Shown one piece after another: positions 8,225 to 15,240 of a stretch of 59,998 nucleotides of DNA. The stretch is from Caulobacterales bacterium (GTDB lineage: Bacteria > Pseudomonadota > Alphaproteobacteria > Caulobacterales > Aquidulcibacteraceae). Both the position numbers and the translations under genes were made by a program. The first letter of the stretch is position 1. Each line of letters opens with the position of its first letter. The DNA is taken from positions 1 through 59,998 of the forward strand of contig JAFLCU010000019.1 of NCBI GenBank assembly GCA_017303355.1, written 5' to 3'. The notes below the pieces were generated by a model that worked only from the letters and a program-made list of their open reading frames with translations, was not told the DNA's origin and did not search any database.

Positions 8225-9352
8225 TTATCCTAACACACGGATCAGCGCCTGCGGGCGCTCGGCCTCAGGCGTCTCAAACAATTTGAGAGCCTGCACGCCC
8301 GCGAAAAAATACTCAAAATCCTCCGGCGGCTCGGCCTGTTCAATGAACACCGGCACAAGCTTCTTACGGTATCGATCTGCCAGATAAATCTCGCGCTTTA
8401 CATGATCGCTCTCAAACGCGGCCTTGGAACACATCACGACCACATCCGTTGCGCCGCGGATCGCGCGCACGATTTCGCCGGCCCAGCCGTCGCCAGCGGC
8501 GATGCCCTGCTGGTCCAGCCAGAATTTTCGGCCAGACTGGGCCGCACCTTCAATCACGGGCAGAACGTCGCTCTGATTGGCGCGCGCATAGGAAACGAAT
8601 ACCGCATCCGCGGATTTCACCTCGCTTGCGCTTGGCGCGGCGCGCGACCGCGCCACCGGGCGGGCGATGATCCGCGCCACGATCGCGCCGACCACAATGA
8701 ACATCAACAGAATTGCCCCCGCGAACAGCCACGGCGTGACGCCCCCCGGCAACCCGTAGCGCATGCCGAACCCATCAATGCCGGCTTGCAGTTCCGACCA
8801 ATTGCCTGGCGTCGGGCCGATGCGACTGGCGAGCCAAATGGAGGCTGAGGCCGCGAGTGCAAGCACACCTGGCAACATCAGCAACGGAGCGAGCAACCAA
8901 GCCCATGGCATGGATGGCGCCGCTTTGCTCGGCGCGCTTGGCGCCGGCGGCGCCTCGCCATCCGGTTCGGCTTGCGGCGGCGGCGGTGCGCGCAATTTCT
9001 CGCGGATCGCGTCGGCGACCTCATTCCATTTGAACTCGCGCTGCGCTTCGAAGCTGGCGTCGATCGCCGGCAGATCGCGCAGGCCAACCGGCGCTATGCC
9101 CTTGTCGAGTTTGACCACCACCAAGCGCCCTGCGGCCCAAGCGTCCAGCGCGCGCTGCTCCAAACGCAATCTTGCGGTTGCGAATAGCAGCGCCTGCGAC
9201 ACCAACAGCACATAGACGTCGCTGGCCTGCACCGGTCGGAGGGCTGTTTGCCCGTCGTCCAGCTCCACGAACTGGCCGCGCCGCTCGATCACTTTTTCCA
9301 GCGCTTCGGCGGAATCTTTGTCAGCGGGCGCGTGGGCGAGATAGACCGTCAT
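8225..9352 (-). CDS. TIR-membrane-TIR protein
   Basis: 375 residues with two TIR-like domains around a membrane module. The N-terminal domain (2-120) begins MTVYLAHAPADKDSAEALE and has E65 in the helix-C position (RLRLEQRAL). A Pro/Ala linker follows, then two hydrophobic segments (about 150-177 and 207-229). The C-terminal domain (249-375) is a clear TIR: VFVSYARANQSDV, FWLDQQGIAAGDGW and SDHVKREIYLADRY with E321 at the position of the NADase glutamate. Both TIR domains should face the cytoplasm. ATG 9352 is preferred to an upstream in-frame codon at 9421 because it begins the first beta strand. NADase or scaffold activity is inference. Confidence 0.85.
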   Translation of the reverse strand: MTVYLAHAPADKDSAEALEKVIERRGQFVELDDGQTALRPVQASDVYVLLVSQALLFATARLRLEQRALDAWAAGRLVVVKLDKGIAPVGLRDLPAIDASFEAQREFKWNEVADAIREKLRAPPPPQAEPDGEAPPAPSAPSKAAPSMPWAWLLAPLLMLPGVLALAASASIWLASRIGPTPGNWSELQAGIDGFGMRYGLPGGVTPWLFAGAILLMFIVVGAIVARIIARPVARSRAAPSASEVKSADAVFVSYARANQSDVLPVIEGAAQSGRKFWLDQQGIAAGDGWAGEIVRAIRGATDVVVMCSKAAFESDHVKREIYLADRYRKKLVPVFIEQAEPPEDFEYFFAGVQALKLFETPEAERPQALIRVLG

Positions 9353-9451
9353 AGGGAGCGGTCTTAGCACGGCTCTCGGGGCAGAAAACGGCCAGCAGAG
9401 GCTCTCATTGCGCCTTAACAATCGGCGCCTATCCTTACACCCAGGAAAGAC

Positions 9452-11248
9452 ATGAAGCCCAGTTTCGCTGAAATTCCGTTCCTGGCCGACGCACCCGCCG
9501 ATGTGCTGGCGGCGATCGATGCCGTAGCGGAATGGTTTTCCATCCCGGCGGGCTGGTCACTGCTCAACGCGGGCGAACCGCCGGACGGGGTCTGGTTCCT
9601 GGTCTCGGGCTCGCTGGCGGCGTTCAAGCCCAGCGATCGCGGCGGCCACAAGCTGCTCGGCTACATCCGCCCGGGCGAACCGGTCGGCGAAATGGCGATG
9701 ATCGCCAGGGAGCCGCACTCAGCCAGCGTATTCGCGATGCGCGACAGCGAGGTGCTGAAGCTGCCGCCAGCGGCGTTCGACCTGCTCGTGCACGCGCATC
9801 CCGCCATGATGGAGCGTATCGCGCGCATCATGCTGACGCGGGCGCGCGCGAACGGCCGCACCAATCCGCGCGCCGACCCCAAGGTCTATGCGCTGATCTC
9901 CACATCGCCGACGATCGATCTCAAGCTGCGCGCGCGTACGCTGCAGGCCGCTTTGCGGCGCCTGGGCGCGCGTGCGATCATCGTCAGCGAAGAAGATCAG
10001 CAGATGATGACCGGCGAAGGCATGAACAGCGCCTGGTTCGATGCGCTGGAAAAGAAGAATGACGCCGTCTTCCTGATTACGCCGATCGCCGACACGCCAT
10101 GGTTCCGCACCTGTCTGCGCCAGGCGGATCGCATTTGGTTTTTCGCGCGCGCCGATGCCCGGCCGTCCATACCGCTGCTGCCGCCGGAGGAACCATCTCC
10201 GGCGCGGCAATTCCGCCTTGTCGACGTTGTGCTGCTGCATCACGGCAGCGATCGCGTCGCCGCGACGACGAATGAGTGGCGCACCGCATGCGAAGCCTCG
10301 CGCCTCTTCCATTGGCGCGGCCTTGAGGACGAGGACGCCGCACGCCTCGCGCGCGTGATCGCGCGGCGCTCCATCGGCCTTGTGCTCTCGGGCGGCGGCG
10401 CACGTGCGTATGCGCATATCGGCGTTGTGCGCGCGTTGCGCGAAGCAGGCTTGCCGTTCGACATCGCCGGCGGCACATCGATGGGCGCGATCGTCGCCGC
10501 GTGCGTGGCGATGGGCTGGGATGTTGACGAAATCGAACTCCGCATCCGCAAGGCGTTCGTCGAGACCAACCCGCTGGGCGATTATGTGCTGCCGGTGGTC
10601 GGCTTGGTGCGCGGCCGCCGCGTCGAGGATCGGCTGCGCGAACATTTCGGCGAAGCGCTGATCGAAGATCTGGGCATTCCCTTCTTTGCGATCTCCACCG
10701 ATTTGGTCGCGGGCGACGTGCGCGTGCATCGCGGCGGCTCGCTGCGCCGCGCCTTGCGCGCGTCAATCTCGCTGCCAGGCATTCTGCCGCCCGTGATCGA
10801 CGGCGACCAAGGCTTGCTGGTCGACGGCGCGGTGCTAAAGAATTTCCCCGTCGACATTCTGCGCGATCTGCATCGCGGCCCGATCATTGGCGTCGATGTC
10901 GCGCGGCGCGATGGCATCGATCTAGAGGATTTCCGCGATCCGCCGGGATTTTTCGGCTGGATCGCCGCGCATGGCTTCCAAGCGGCGCCCCCGATCGCGT
11001 CCGTGCTGATGCGCTCCGCGACGCTTGCGGTTGATCCGTGGGAAGGCCGCTCCGGCGCCGACTTGCTGATCGCGCCGGAAATGCCCGATATCGATATGCG
11101 CGATTGGAAGCGCTTCGATGATGTCGTCGCCGCGGGCTACGAGGCGGCCGTCGCCGCACTGCAGCGTCCGCATGGCTTGTTCCAATCGCCGGCGCAGGAC
11201 GCCATCGGCGATCTCGCGGGCCACCTGCCGCTGGAAGCCGCTGAATAG
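9452..11248 (+). CDS. cyclic-nucleotide-binding domain/patatin-like phospholipase (NTE/RssA type)
   Basis: 598-residue protein. Residues about 8-125 form a cNMP-binding domain (GWSLLNAGEPPDGVWFLVSG, GEPVGEMAMIAREPHSASV). A middle region (150-290) precedes the patatin domain with oxyanion motif VLSGGGARAYAHIGVV (about 311-326), nucleophile GGTSMG (about 343) and catalytic aspartate in VDGAVLKNFP (about 455). This architecture is that of neuropathy-target-esterase homologues and Mycobacterium Rv2565-like proteins: lysophospholipase activity possibly gated by a nucleotide or simply by the fold. Whether the cNMP pocket is functional cannot be judged. Divergent from the TIR gene with 99 bp between the starts. 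Confidence 0.93.
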   Translation: MKPSFAEIPFLADAPADVLAAIDAVAEWFSIPAGWSLLNAGEPPDGVWFLVSGSLAAFKPSDRGGHKLLGYIRPGEPVGEMAMIAREPHSASVFAMRDSEVLKLPPAAFDLLVHAHPAMMERIARIMLTRARANGRTNPRADPKVYALISTSPTIDLKLRARTLQAALRRLGARAIIVSEEDQQMMTGEGMNSAWFDALEKKNDAVFLITPIADTPWFRTCLRQADRIWFFARADARPSIPLLPPEEPSPARQFRLVDVVLLHHGSDRVAATTNEWRTACEASRLFHWRGLEDEDAARLARVIARRSIGLVLSGGGARAYAHIGVVRALREAGLPFDIAGGTSMGAIVAACVAMGWDVDEIELRIRKAFVETNPLGDYVLPVVGLVRGRRVEDRLREHFGEALIEDLGIPFFAISTDLVAGDVRVHRGGSLRRALRASISLPGILPPVIDGDQGLLVDGAVLKNFPVDILRDLHRGPIIGVDVARRDGIDLEDFRDPPGFFGWIAAHGFQAAPPIASVLMRSATLAVDPWEGRSGADLLIAPEMPDIDMRDWKRFDDVVAAGYEAAVAALQRPHGLFQSPAQDAIGDLAGHLPLEAAE

Positions 11249-11302
11249 GCTGACGCGCGCGATCATGCTGGCTAAGGTCGCGCGCGACTCGAAGGGACAT
11301 GC

Positions 11303-11854
11303 ATGCGCGGCTTCATTCTAGGTATCGCCCTACTCGCCCTGAGCGCGTGCGGCCAAACCGAGCAACGTTCCGCGTGCGCGCGCGTGGCGACGCACGACAT
11401 CGCCTGGAGCAGCGCCACGCCTGACACCATCACGGCTTCCTCCGACGGCCCAAGCTGTGCGCAAGCGGTGGTGACCTTCGTTATCCGCAATGGCGCCGGC
11501 GATCCGCTCTGGGCGTTTTCGTCCACCTATTACGATCTCACGTCTGGCGGCGCGCCGCCAGACGGTGCGCCCGCAGTGACGGCGGAAGCCATGGATGCGT
11601 TTCTCGCGGGCTGGGCGCGCGTGACGGAGATGCATTCGTCCAACTTGCCGGAATGGCGCGAAGGGGTCGCCACGCTCACTGAAAGCGCGACCACATTCGC
11701 GTACGAAACGCCATTCGATCGCGAGACCTACGAAATGCTGCGCGCACGCAATCTGCCAATCGTGTGCTACGCGGCGGCCGTCGAGGGATCACAATGTTTG
11801 CTGATCGATCCGCTTTCGCATGCGCCAACGATGATCGTGGCGTACGGCCCGTGA
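11303..11854 (+). CDS. lipoprotein, first of three tandem paralogues
   Basis: 183 residues with a short signal peptide and lipobox LSAC (Cys16). The mature part begins with Cys-rich CARVATHDIAWSSATPD and contains EGPSC-like GPSCAQAVVTFVIRNG and DPLWAF, elements shared with the next two genes. No known domain. ATG 11303 follows AAGGGAC. Its TGA shares a base with the ATG of the second copy, so the three genes form one translationally coupled operon. Confidence 0.85.
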   Translation: MRGFILGIALLALSACGQTEQRSACARVATHDIAWSSATPDTITASSDGPSCAQAVVTFVIRNGAGDPLWAFSSTYYDLTSGGAPPDGAPAVTAEAMDAFLAGWARVTEMHSSNLPEWREGVATLTESATTFAYETPFDRETYEMLRARNLPIVCYAAAVEGSQCLLIDPLSHAPTMIVAYGP

Positions 11855-12375
11855 TGCGCGGCGTTTTTCTGAGCCTCGCCCTGTTCGCCGCCGCATGCAC
11901 GCAGACCGAGACGGAACGCTGTGACATGGAAGCGACGCGCGATCTCACGTTCAGCAGCGACGCCGCGACGGATCAAATCTCGGCGCGCGCGGAGGGGCCA
12001 TCCTGCGATAAGGCCATCGGCGTTTACGTGATCCGCGACGCCGAGGGCTTCCCGCTTTGGTCGTGGAGCGCGCCCCTGTCGCATCGCTTTGGCGTCGTGT
12101 TCGAAGCAGAGGGCCGCGAGCACATGCAGGGGTTCCTTGAACAATGGGCGCAGGCTTCGCTCACCACCACGCAATCGGCGCCCGCCTATACTGAGCTTGC
12201 GCCAGGGCAGAGTTCGCTCGATCAACTCACATACGATGACATTCGCGCGCGCGATCTGCCGATGTTGTGCCACTTTTCAGGAACAGCACGTCAGACTTGC
12301 GTGTTTTGGGAGCCTGCCGCAGGCGGCGCGGGCCATTTCTTGGATCGGGACGTAGTCGAGGAGTTTTCGCAATGA
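11854..12375 (+). CDS. lipoprotein, second of three tandem paralogues
   Basis: 173 residues, signal peptide with lipobox AAAC (Cys15). Aligns by eye with the first copy: CDMEATRDLTFSSDAATDQI against CARVATHDIAWSSATPDTI, then EGPSCDKAIGVYVIRDAEG and FPLWSWSAPL. The ATG at 11854 is chosen because it overlaps the previous stop and opens directly with a signal peptide; a longer in-frame extension to 11764 would lie inside the previous gene. Function unknown. Confidence 0.85.
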   Translation: MRGVFLSLALFAAACTQTETERCDMEATRDLTFSSDAATDQISARAEGPSCDKAIGVYVIRDAEGFPLWSWSAPLSHRFGVVFEAEGREHMQGFLEQWAQASLTTTQSAPAYTELAPGQSSLDQLTYDDIRARDLPMLCHFSGTARQTCVFWEPAAGGAGHFLDRDVVEEFSQ

Positions 12376-12947
12376 AGCGTGCAGGCTTGGCGATTTTGGC
12401 GTTGGCGCTGGCGGCATGCTCGCCGCCGTCGCAACAGCAGACCGCTGAAATCCCATCTCCCGCGTCGGCGCCCGCCAGCGGTTGCGAGGCACAAGCTTCA
12501 CGCGATTGGTCCGCCGTGGGCAGCCAATATTATTTAATCGAAGCGCAGCTCGATGGCGCGACATGCGCCGAAGCGGTCGCCACGCTGCGCATCAAGGCGC
12601 GGGAGGGCAACGCCGTCCTGTTCGAACGAAGCTACCCGATCGCCAGCGTGCCGCTCGCGTTCAATCCCAACAACGACCGCGCCGGCTTGAGCAACGATCT
12701 GGAACTTTGGACGCAAAACACGTCCGAGACGCAGACCGCGGACTCGCTGCCCGCATGGCCGGCCGGCGCGCAACGTCCGCCGGGCTTTCAGCCCGCGCCC
12801 GGAATCAACCGCAATCGCTACGAGGGCGCGCGCGGCGCGCAGGGCCCGCTCTTCTGCTACCCAGATGGGGGCGAGAGCAATGCGTGCGTCGCCATGGCGG
12901 GCGATACGGCCACATTGCTTGGCTCGCTCACGCCAGAGCAGCCTTAA
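12372..12947 (+). CDS. lipoprotein, third of three tandem paralogues
   Basis: 191 residues; lipobox LAAC (Cys16) followed by a Gln/Pro/Ser linker longer than in the other two copies. The conserved core is recognisable (CEAQASRDWSAVGSQYYLIE, then DGATCAEAVATLRIKAREG), but it is the most diverged copy and has an insertion rich in Pro/Gly before the C-terminus (AGAQRPPGFQPAPGINRN). Its ATG overlaps the second copy's stop by four bases. The stop overlaps the convergent LprI-like gene by four bases. Confidence 0.85.
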   Translation: MKRAGLAILALALAACSPPSQQQTAEIPSPASAPASGCEAQASRDWSAVGSQYYLIEAQLDGATCAEAVATLRIKAREGNAVLFERSYPIASVPLAFNPNNDRAGLSNDLELWTQNTSETQTADSLPAWPAGAQRPPGFQPAPGINRNRYEGARGAQGPLFCYPDGGESNACVAMAGDTATLLGSLTPEQP

Positions 12948-13411
12948 TCGGCGGCGGCGGCCAGTCGCAGAGCGATGGCGCGTTCGGCGTGAAGGCCGGC
13001 CGCGCATCGCACGCGATCCACTTGCTCGCCAGAACCGCCGCCCTCTTCCCACGACAGGTAATCGCACTCGGCCTCCGCCCAGGCGAACCAAGCATTGTTC
13101 GCGGCGCTTAAGCGCGCGGGGTCGCGATAGGCCGCGCGCGATGCGAGCGCGATCGTGGCCTCATCGATGGCCGCGCGCCATGTTTCCGCCTCCGCGTTCC
13201 AGCACAACGCTTCAGCCATCGTGCCGCCGCCTTCGCTCTCGATGCACGGCATCGCCTGCGCGCCAAGGCATTGGGCCAGCGCCTCACGCTCGACGCCGCC
13301 ATCATTGATGCATTGGCGCAATTCGTCTGGCCGAGATTCAAGCGGGTCAGCAGCCGCCGGCGCGGTGAAACAGACGCCCAGCAGCGCGAACGCCAAAATC
13401 GCTTGCCGCAT
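12944..13411 (-). CDS. LprI/DUF1311-like secreted protein
   Basis: 155 residues with a cleavable signal peptide (MRQAILAFALLGVCFTAPAA). The mature protein has the spaced cysteines of the lysozyme-inhibitor LprI/DUF1311 type: C near QCINDG, C in AQCLG, C in PCIESEG, C in ALCWN, and the diagnostic end WFAWAEAECDYLSWEEGGGSG with a final RVRCAAGLHAERA. Such proteins sit in the periplasm; LprI of mycobacteria inhibits lysozyme. The internal ATG at 13411 is chosen since it starts the signal peptide; 20 upstream in-frame codons look non-coding. Confidence 0.82.
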   Translation of the reverse strand: MRQAILAFALLGVCFTAPAAADPLESRPDELRQCINDGGVEREALAQCLGAQAMPCIESEGGGTMAEALCWNAEAETWRAAIDEATIALASRAAYRDPARLSAANNAWFAWAEAECDYLSWEEGGGSGEQVDRVRCAAGLHAERAIALRLAAAAD

Positions 13412-13476
13412 TTTCGCCTCCTTGCACCGTTGCCGCGCAGCATTACGCCAGATGTCGTGCATGTTAGCCATCGCAC

Positions 13477-13505
13477 TTTTCAGGCCACCGCGTCTTTCCT
13501 ATGTT
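13477..13505 (+). promoter_or_regulatory. candidate promoter of the small-ORF unit
   Basis: TTTTCA (13477-13482) and TATGTT (13500-13505) are separated by exactly 17 bases, a plausible sigma-70 type promoter. Initiation about seven bases downstream would place the 5' end right at the hairpin that starts at 13512. Purely a sequence match. Confidence 0.4.
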
Positions 13506-13511
13506 TTGCAA

Positions 13512-13602
13512 ACCGGCAGCTTCGCCGGTGCTTAGAGAAAAGGAGGTGATCCATGTCTCATTGTCACTTTGTAGGGGCATCGTTGCAGGCTTGGACCACC
13601 TC
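13512..13602 (+). promoter_or_regulatory. structured leader: 5' hairpin, extended Shine-Dalgarno and internal anti-SD mimic
   Basis: ACCGGC (13512-13517) pairs with GCCGGT (13524-13529). Then AAAGGAGGTGATCCA (13539-13553) matches, over 15 bases, the complement of the 3' tail of 16S rRNA, far longer than a normal ribosome site and running into the ATG at 13553. Inside the small ORF, TGGACCACCTC (13592-13602) can pair with GAGGTGATCCA (13543-13553) at 10 of 11 positions and itself resembles the rRNA tail GGATCACCTCC. The message can therefore either bind the ribosome unusually tightly or mask its own start. The switch role is inference. Confidence 0.6.
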
Positions 13603-13633
13603 GAGCGCAGGCTCGATCGGCGGTCTCGCCTAA
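13553..13633 (+). CDS. 26-residue small ORF with exceptional ribosome site
   Basis: ATG at 13553, TAA at 13631. The peptide begins MSHCHFVGASLQ and ends SIGGLA; it has one Cys flanked by two His and one Trp. There is no gap between the extended Shine-Dalgarno and the start codon: the complementarity to 16S rRNA ends on the first base of ATG, whereas an ideal site sits 5-9 bases away from the core GGAGG (core to ATG is 6 bases here, which is good). Codons overlap the anti-SD mimic (TGG ACC ACC TCG encodes WTTS), so peptide and RNA structure may be jointly selected. No family recognised; it could be a leader peptide or a regulatory RNA. Confidence 0.5.
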   Translation: MSHCHFVGASLQAWTTSSAGSIGGLA

Positions 13634-13661
13634 TCGCCGCCCGCTCAAGGGCCAGACAATG

Positions 13662-13695
13662 GAAGGGTCGCATCGGCAAACCGGTGCGGCCCTTC
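13662..13695. terminator. 15-bp hairpin closing the small-ORF unit
   Basis: GAAGGGTCGCATCGG (13662-13676) pairs over all 15 positions (two G-T wobbles) with CCGGTGCGGCCCTTC (13681-13695) around the loop CAAA. It lies 28 bases after the small-ORF stop and 7 bases beyond the stop of the convergent DUF3008 gene. The flanking T-run is weak (ATTTAA), so it could terminate either transcript or protect the RNA 3' end. Confidence 0.65.
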
Positions 13696-13702
13696 GATCA
13701 AT

Positions 13703-13993
13703 TTAACGCTTCTTCGCCGCCGACTTTCGCTTGGCGGCGTTCTTGGCTCTGGTTTTCGCGGCTTTCTTCGCGGCCTTTTTGCGCGCCGCTTTCTTTGCGG
13801 GTACGGGACTGCCAGACGCATAGTCAGGCTTTCCTTTGCGCTTGGTCGACGCGAATTCGTCCAGCTGCTTCTCGCTCATGGAATCGTACATCTGCCGCGA
13901 CGCGCCCTTGAGGTTCGAGCGCTTGGCTTCGCCGCGTTTAGCGGCGAGTGCGGCGCCGGCTGCTTTCTGCTGTGCTTTGGATTTTGCGGGCAT
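13703..13993 (-). CDS. DUF3008 family small basic protein with Lys/Ala tail
   Basis: 96 residues. The first 40 match DUF3008 (MPAKSKAQQKAAGAALAAKR, then SRQMYDSMSEKQLDEFAST). After KRKGKPDYASG, where short family members end, an extra tail of about 35 residues consists almost only of Lys, Ala and Arg (AKKAARKKAAKKAAK-type), like the C-terminal domain of bacterial histone H1 homologues, and should bind DNA or RNA. ATG 13993 begins the family motif; an upstream in-frame start at 14035 has no support. Confidence 0.85.
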   Translation of the reverse strand: MPAKSKAQQKAAGAALAAKRGEAKRSNLKGASRQMYDSMSEKQLDEFASTKRKGKPDYASGSPVPAKKAARKKAAKKAAKTRAKNAAKRKSAAKKR

Positions 13994-14061
13994 GACGCCT
14001 CCTGCGCCCCGCATAAATAATTTCCGAACACGCAATGCGTTCCAGCCGGCGCAATAAAGAC

Positions 14062-14085
14062 GGGGCGGGATTGCTCCCGCCCCGC
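14062..14085 (-). terminator. Rho-independent terminator of the GH24 gene
   Basis: CGGGGCGGGA and TCCCGCCCCG form a perfect 10-bp stem with a TTGC loop, 28 bases past the GH24 stop. Read on the minus strand it is followed by TCTTTATT, fitting termination of the leftward gene. Confidence 0.7.
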
Positions 14086-14113
14086 AAGGCTCACCAGCAA
14101 AAAACCTGAGCGC

Positions 14114-15118
14114 TCAGGCGTTGGCCGCCGCGAGCTTCGGCACGCGCCAAAAGCCGAACGCGGCCATCAAGGTGGCCGCGAGCCCCGGCGCGATCAGCGC
14201 GAGCGCGCCAGCCACGCTGACAAGATCATCGCCGCCATTGAACACGATCGAAGCGCCAATGCCGATCAGAACCAGACCAAACACCAGAAGCGCACTCAGC
14301 CCAAAATTCTCGAACGAGCGCACGACGTTCAAATGCAGCCAGGCGAAATTCTTTTGCGCGACCGCTTGGCCGCCGGCGCCGATGCGGCGCGCGGCGGGAA
14401 TTTCCTCAACCTTGCGCGACACGGGCTTGGCGTGCGCGGTGGCCAATTCCTCTTCTTCTTCTTCGAACTCTGGCGGCACAACCTGCGTAAGCAAAAGCGC
14501 CTCGGTCGCCGACTCGGCCATGAGAATTTCCGTCAAGCGCTTGCCGGCATCCACCTTCGATGACGCGGCGCCAATCACAGGCGCGGTCGCGAACTTGATC
14601 GGCGCGCCAAGGATCGAGGCGGCGTGATCCAGTTTGGCCCGCATGAACGCCGACGGCGCCGCATCATGCGGCAGCTCCTTCAGAAACAGCGCTTTCTCGG
14701 CCGCGCGGCGACGCACAAGCGCCGAGACGACCTCAAATTCACCGCCGACATCCGCCTTCCGCCAGGCATCCATCGCGCACGCCGCGGCGACAAATTCGCC
14801 GGCATTCACACGGCGCAACACTTGGCTGTCGCGGAACGCGGTTTCACCAATGGAGAAAGCCAGCGAGACGAGCGCGTCAAACTGAGACTGCGTCAGCGAG
14901 GTGGTGACCGACTCGTTCACCAATTGCTCAAACGGCGCGAGGTCGCGCCGCAGCGTCGCGGCCGCTTCTCCGTGGCTCATATCGGCGCCGGCGCCGCCGA
15001 TGCGCACATGGCTAAAGCCCACAATCCAATTGCCGTCGGGCAATTGCGCGGGCTTGGCGCGGAAACCCTCAAATTCCTGAATGAGGGCGAGGCCTTCGGC
15101 TGAAACTGTGTACGACAT
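14114..15118 (-). CDS. GH24 lysozyme-like protein with C-terminal membrane segments, altered active site
   Basis: 334 residues. Residues 5-150 follow phage-type lysozyme (EGFRAKPAQLPDGNWIVGFSHV, then DLAPFEQLVNESVTTSLTQ and QFDALVSLAFSIGETAF). Aligned with T4 lysozyme, E17 matches catalytic Glu11, but Asp20 and Thr26 are replaced by L26 and I32; a nearby D28 sits at T4 position 22. So classical muramidase activity is doubtful. The second half is a linker with acidic stretch EEEEEELA-like and two membrane helices near the C-terminus (about 265-325). ATG 15118 starts the domain; 60 upstream in-frame codons are not credible. It looks chromosomal, not prophage. Confidence 0.85.
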   Translation of the reverse strand: MSYTVSAEGLALIQEFEGFRAKPAQLPDGNWIVGFSHVRIGGAGADMSHGEAAATLRRDLAPFEQLVNESVTTSLTQSQFDALVSLAFSIGETAFRDSQVLRRVNAGEFVAAACAMDAWRKADVGGEFEVVSALVRRRAAEKALFLKELPHDAAPSAFMRAKLDHAASILGAPIKFATAPVIGAASSKVDAGKRLTEILMAESATEALLLTQVVPPEFEEEEEELATAHAKPVSRKVEEIPAARRIGAGGQAVAQKNFAWLHLNVVRSFENFGLSALLVFGLVLIGIGASIVFNGGDDLVSVAGALALIAPGLAATLMAAFGFWRVPKLAAANA

Positions 15119-15240
15119 GGCTGGTCTTTCGCGTGTTCTTTTGGCGCCGCCGTCCCGTTCTGAGCCGAACCGGACCGCCGACTTCGCCAAACACGCAAGC
15201 ACCACGCCAAGAGCGCACGCCACGAGTGAGTTTTCGTTAA

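Noticed and set aside
8225..11248. Complete CBASS or Thoeris defence system
   Set aside because: No CD-NTase, SIR2/ThsA or other required component is present; the patatin is of the general NTE type.
13539..13553. Fragment of a 16S rRNA gene on the reverse strand
   Set aside because: The 15-base match to the rRNA 3' end does not continue: the following bases do not match the conserved rRNA sequence upstream of the tail, so it is a ribosome site and not an rDNA remnant.
14114..15118. Prophage endolysin
   Set aside because: No holin, structural or integrase genes nearby, and the protein carries its own C-terminal membrane helices.
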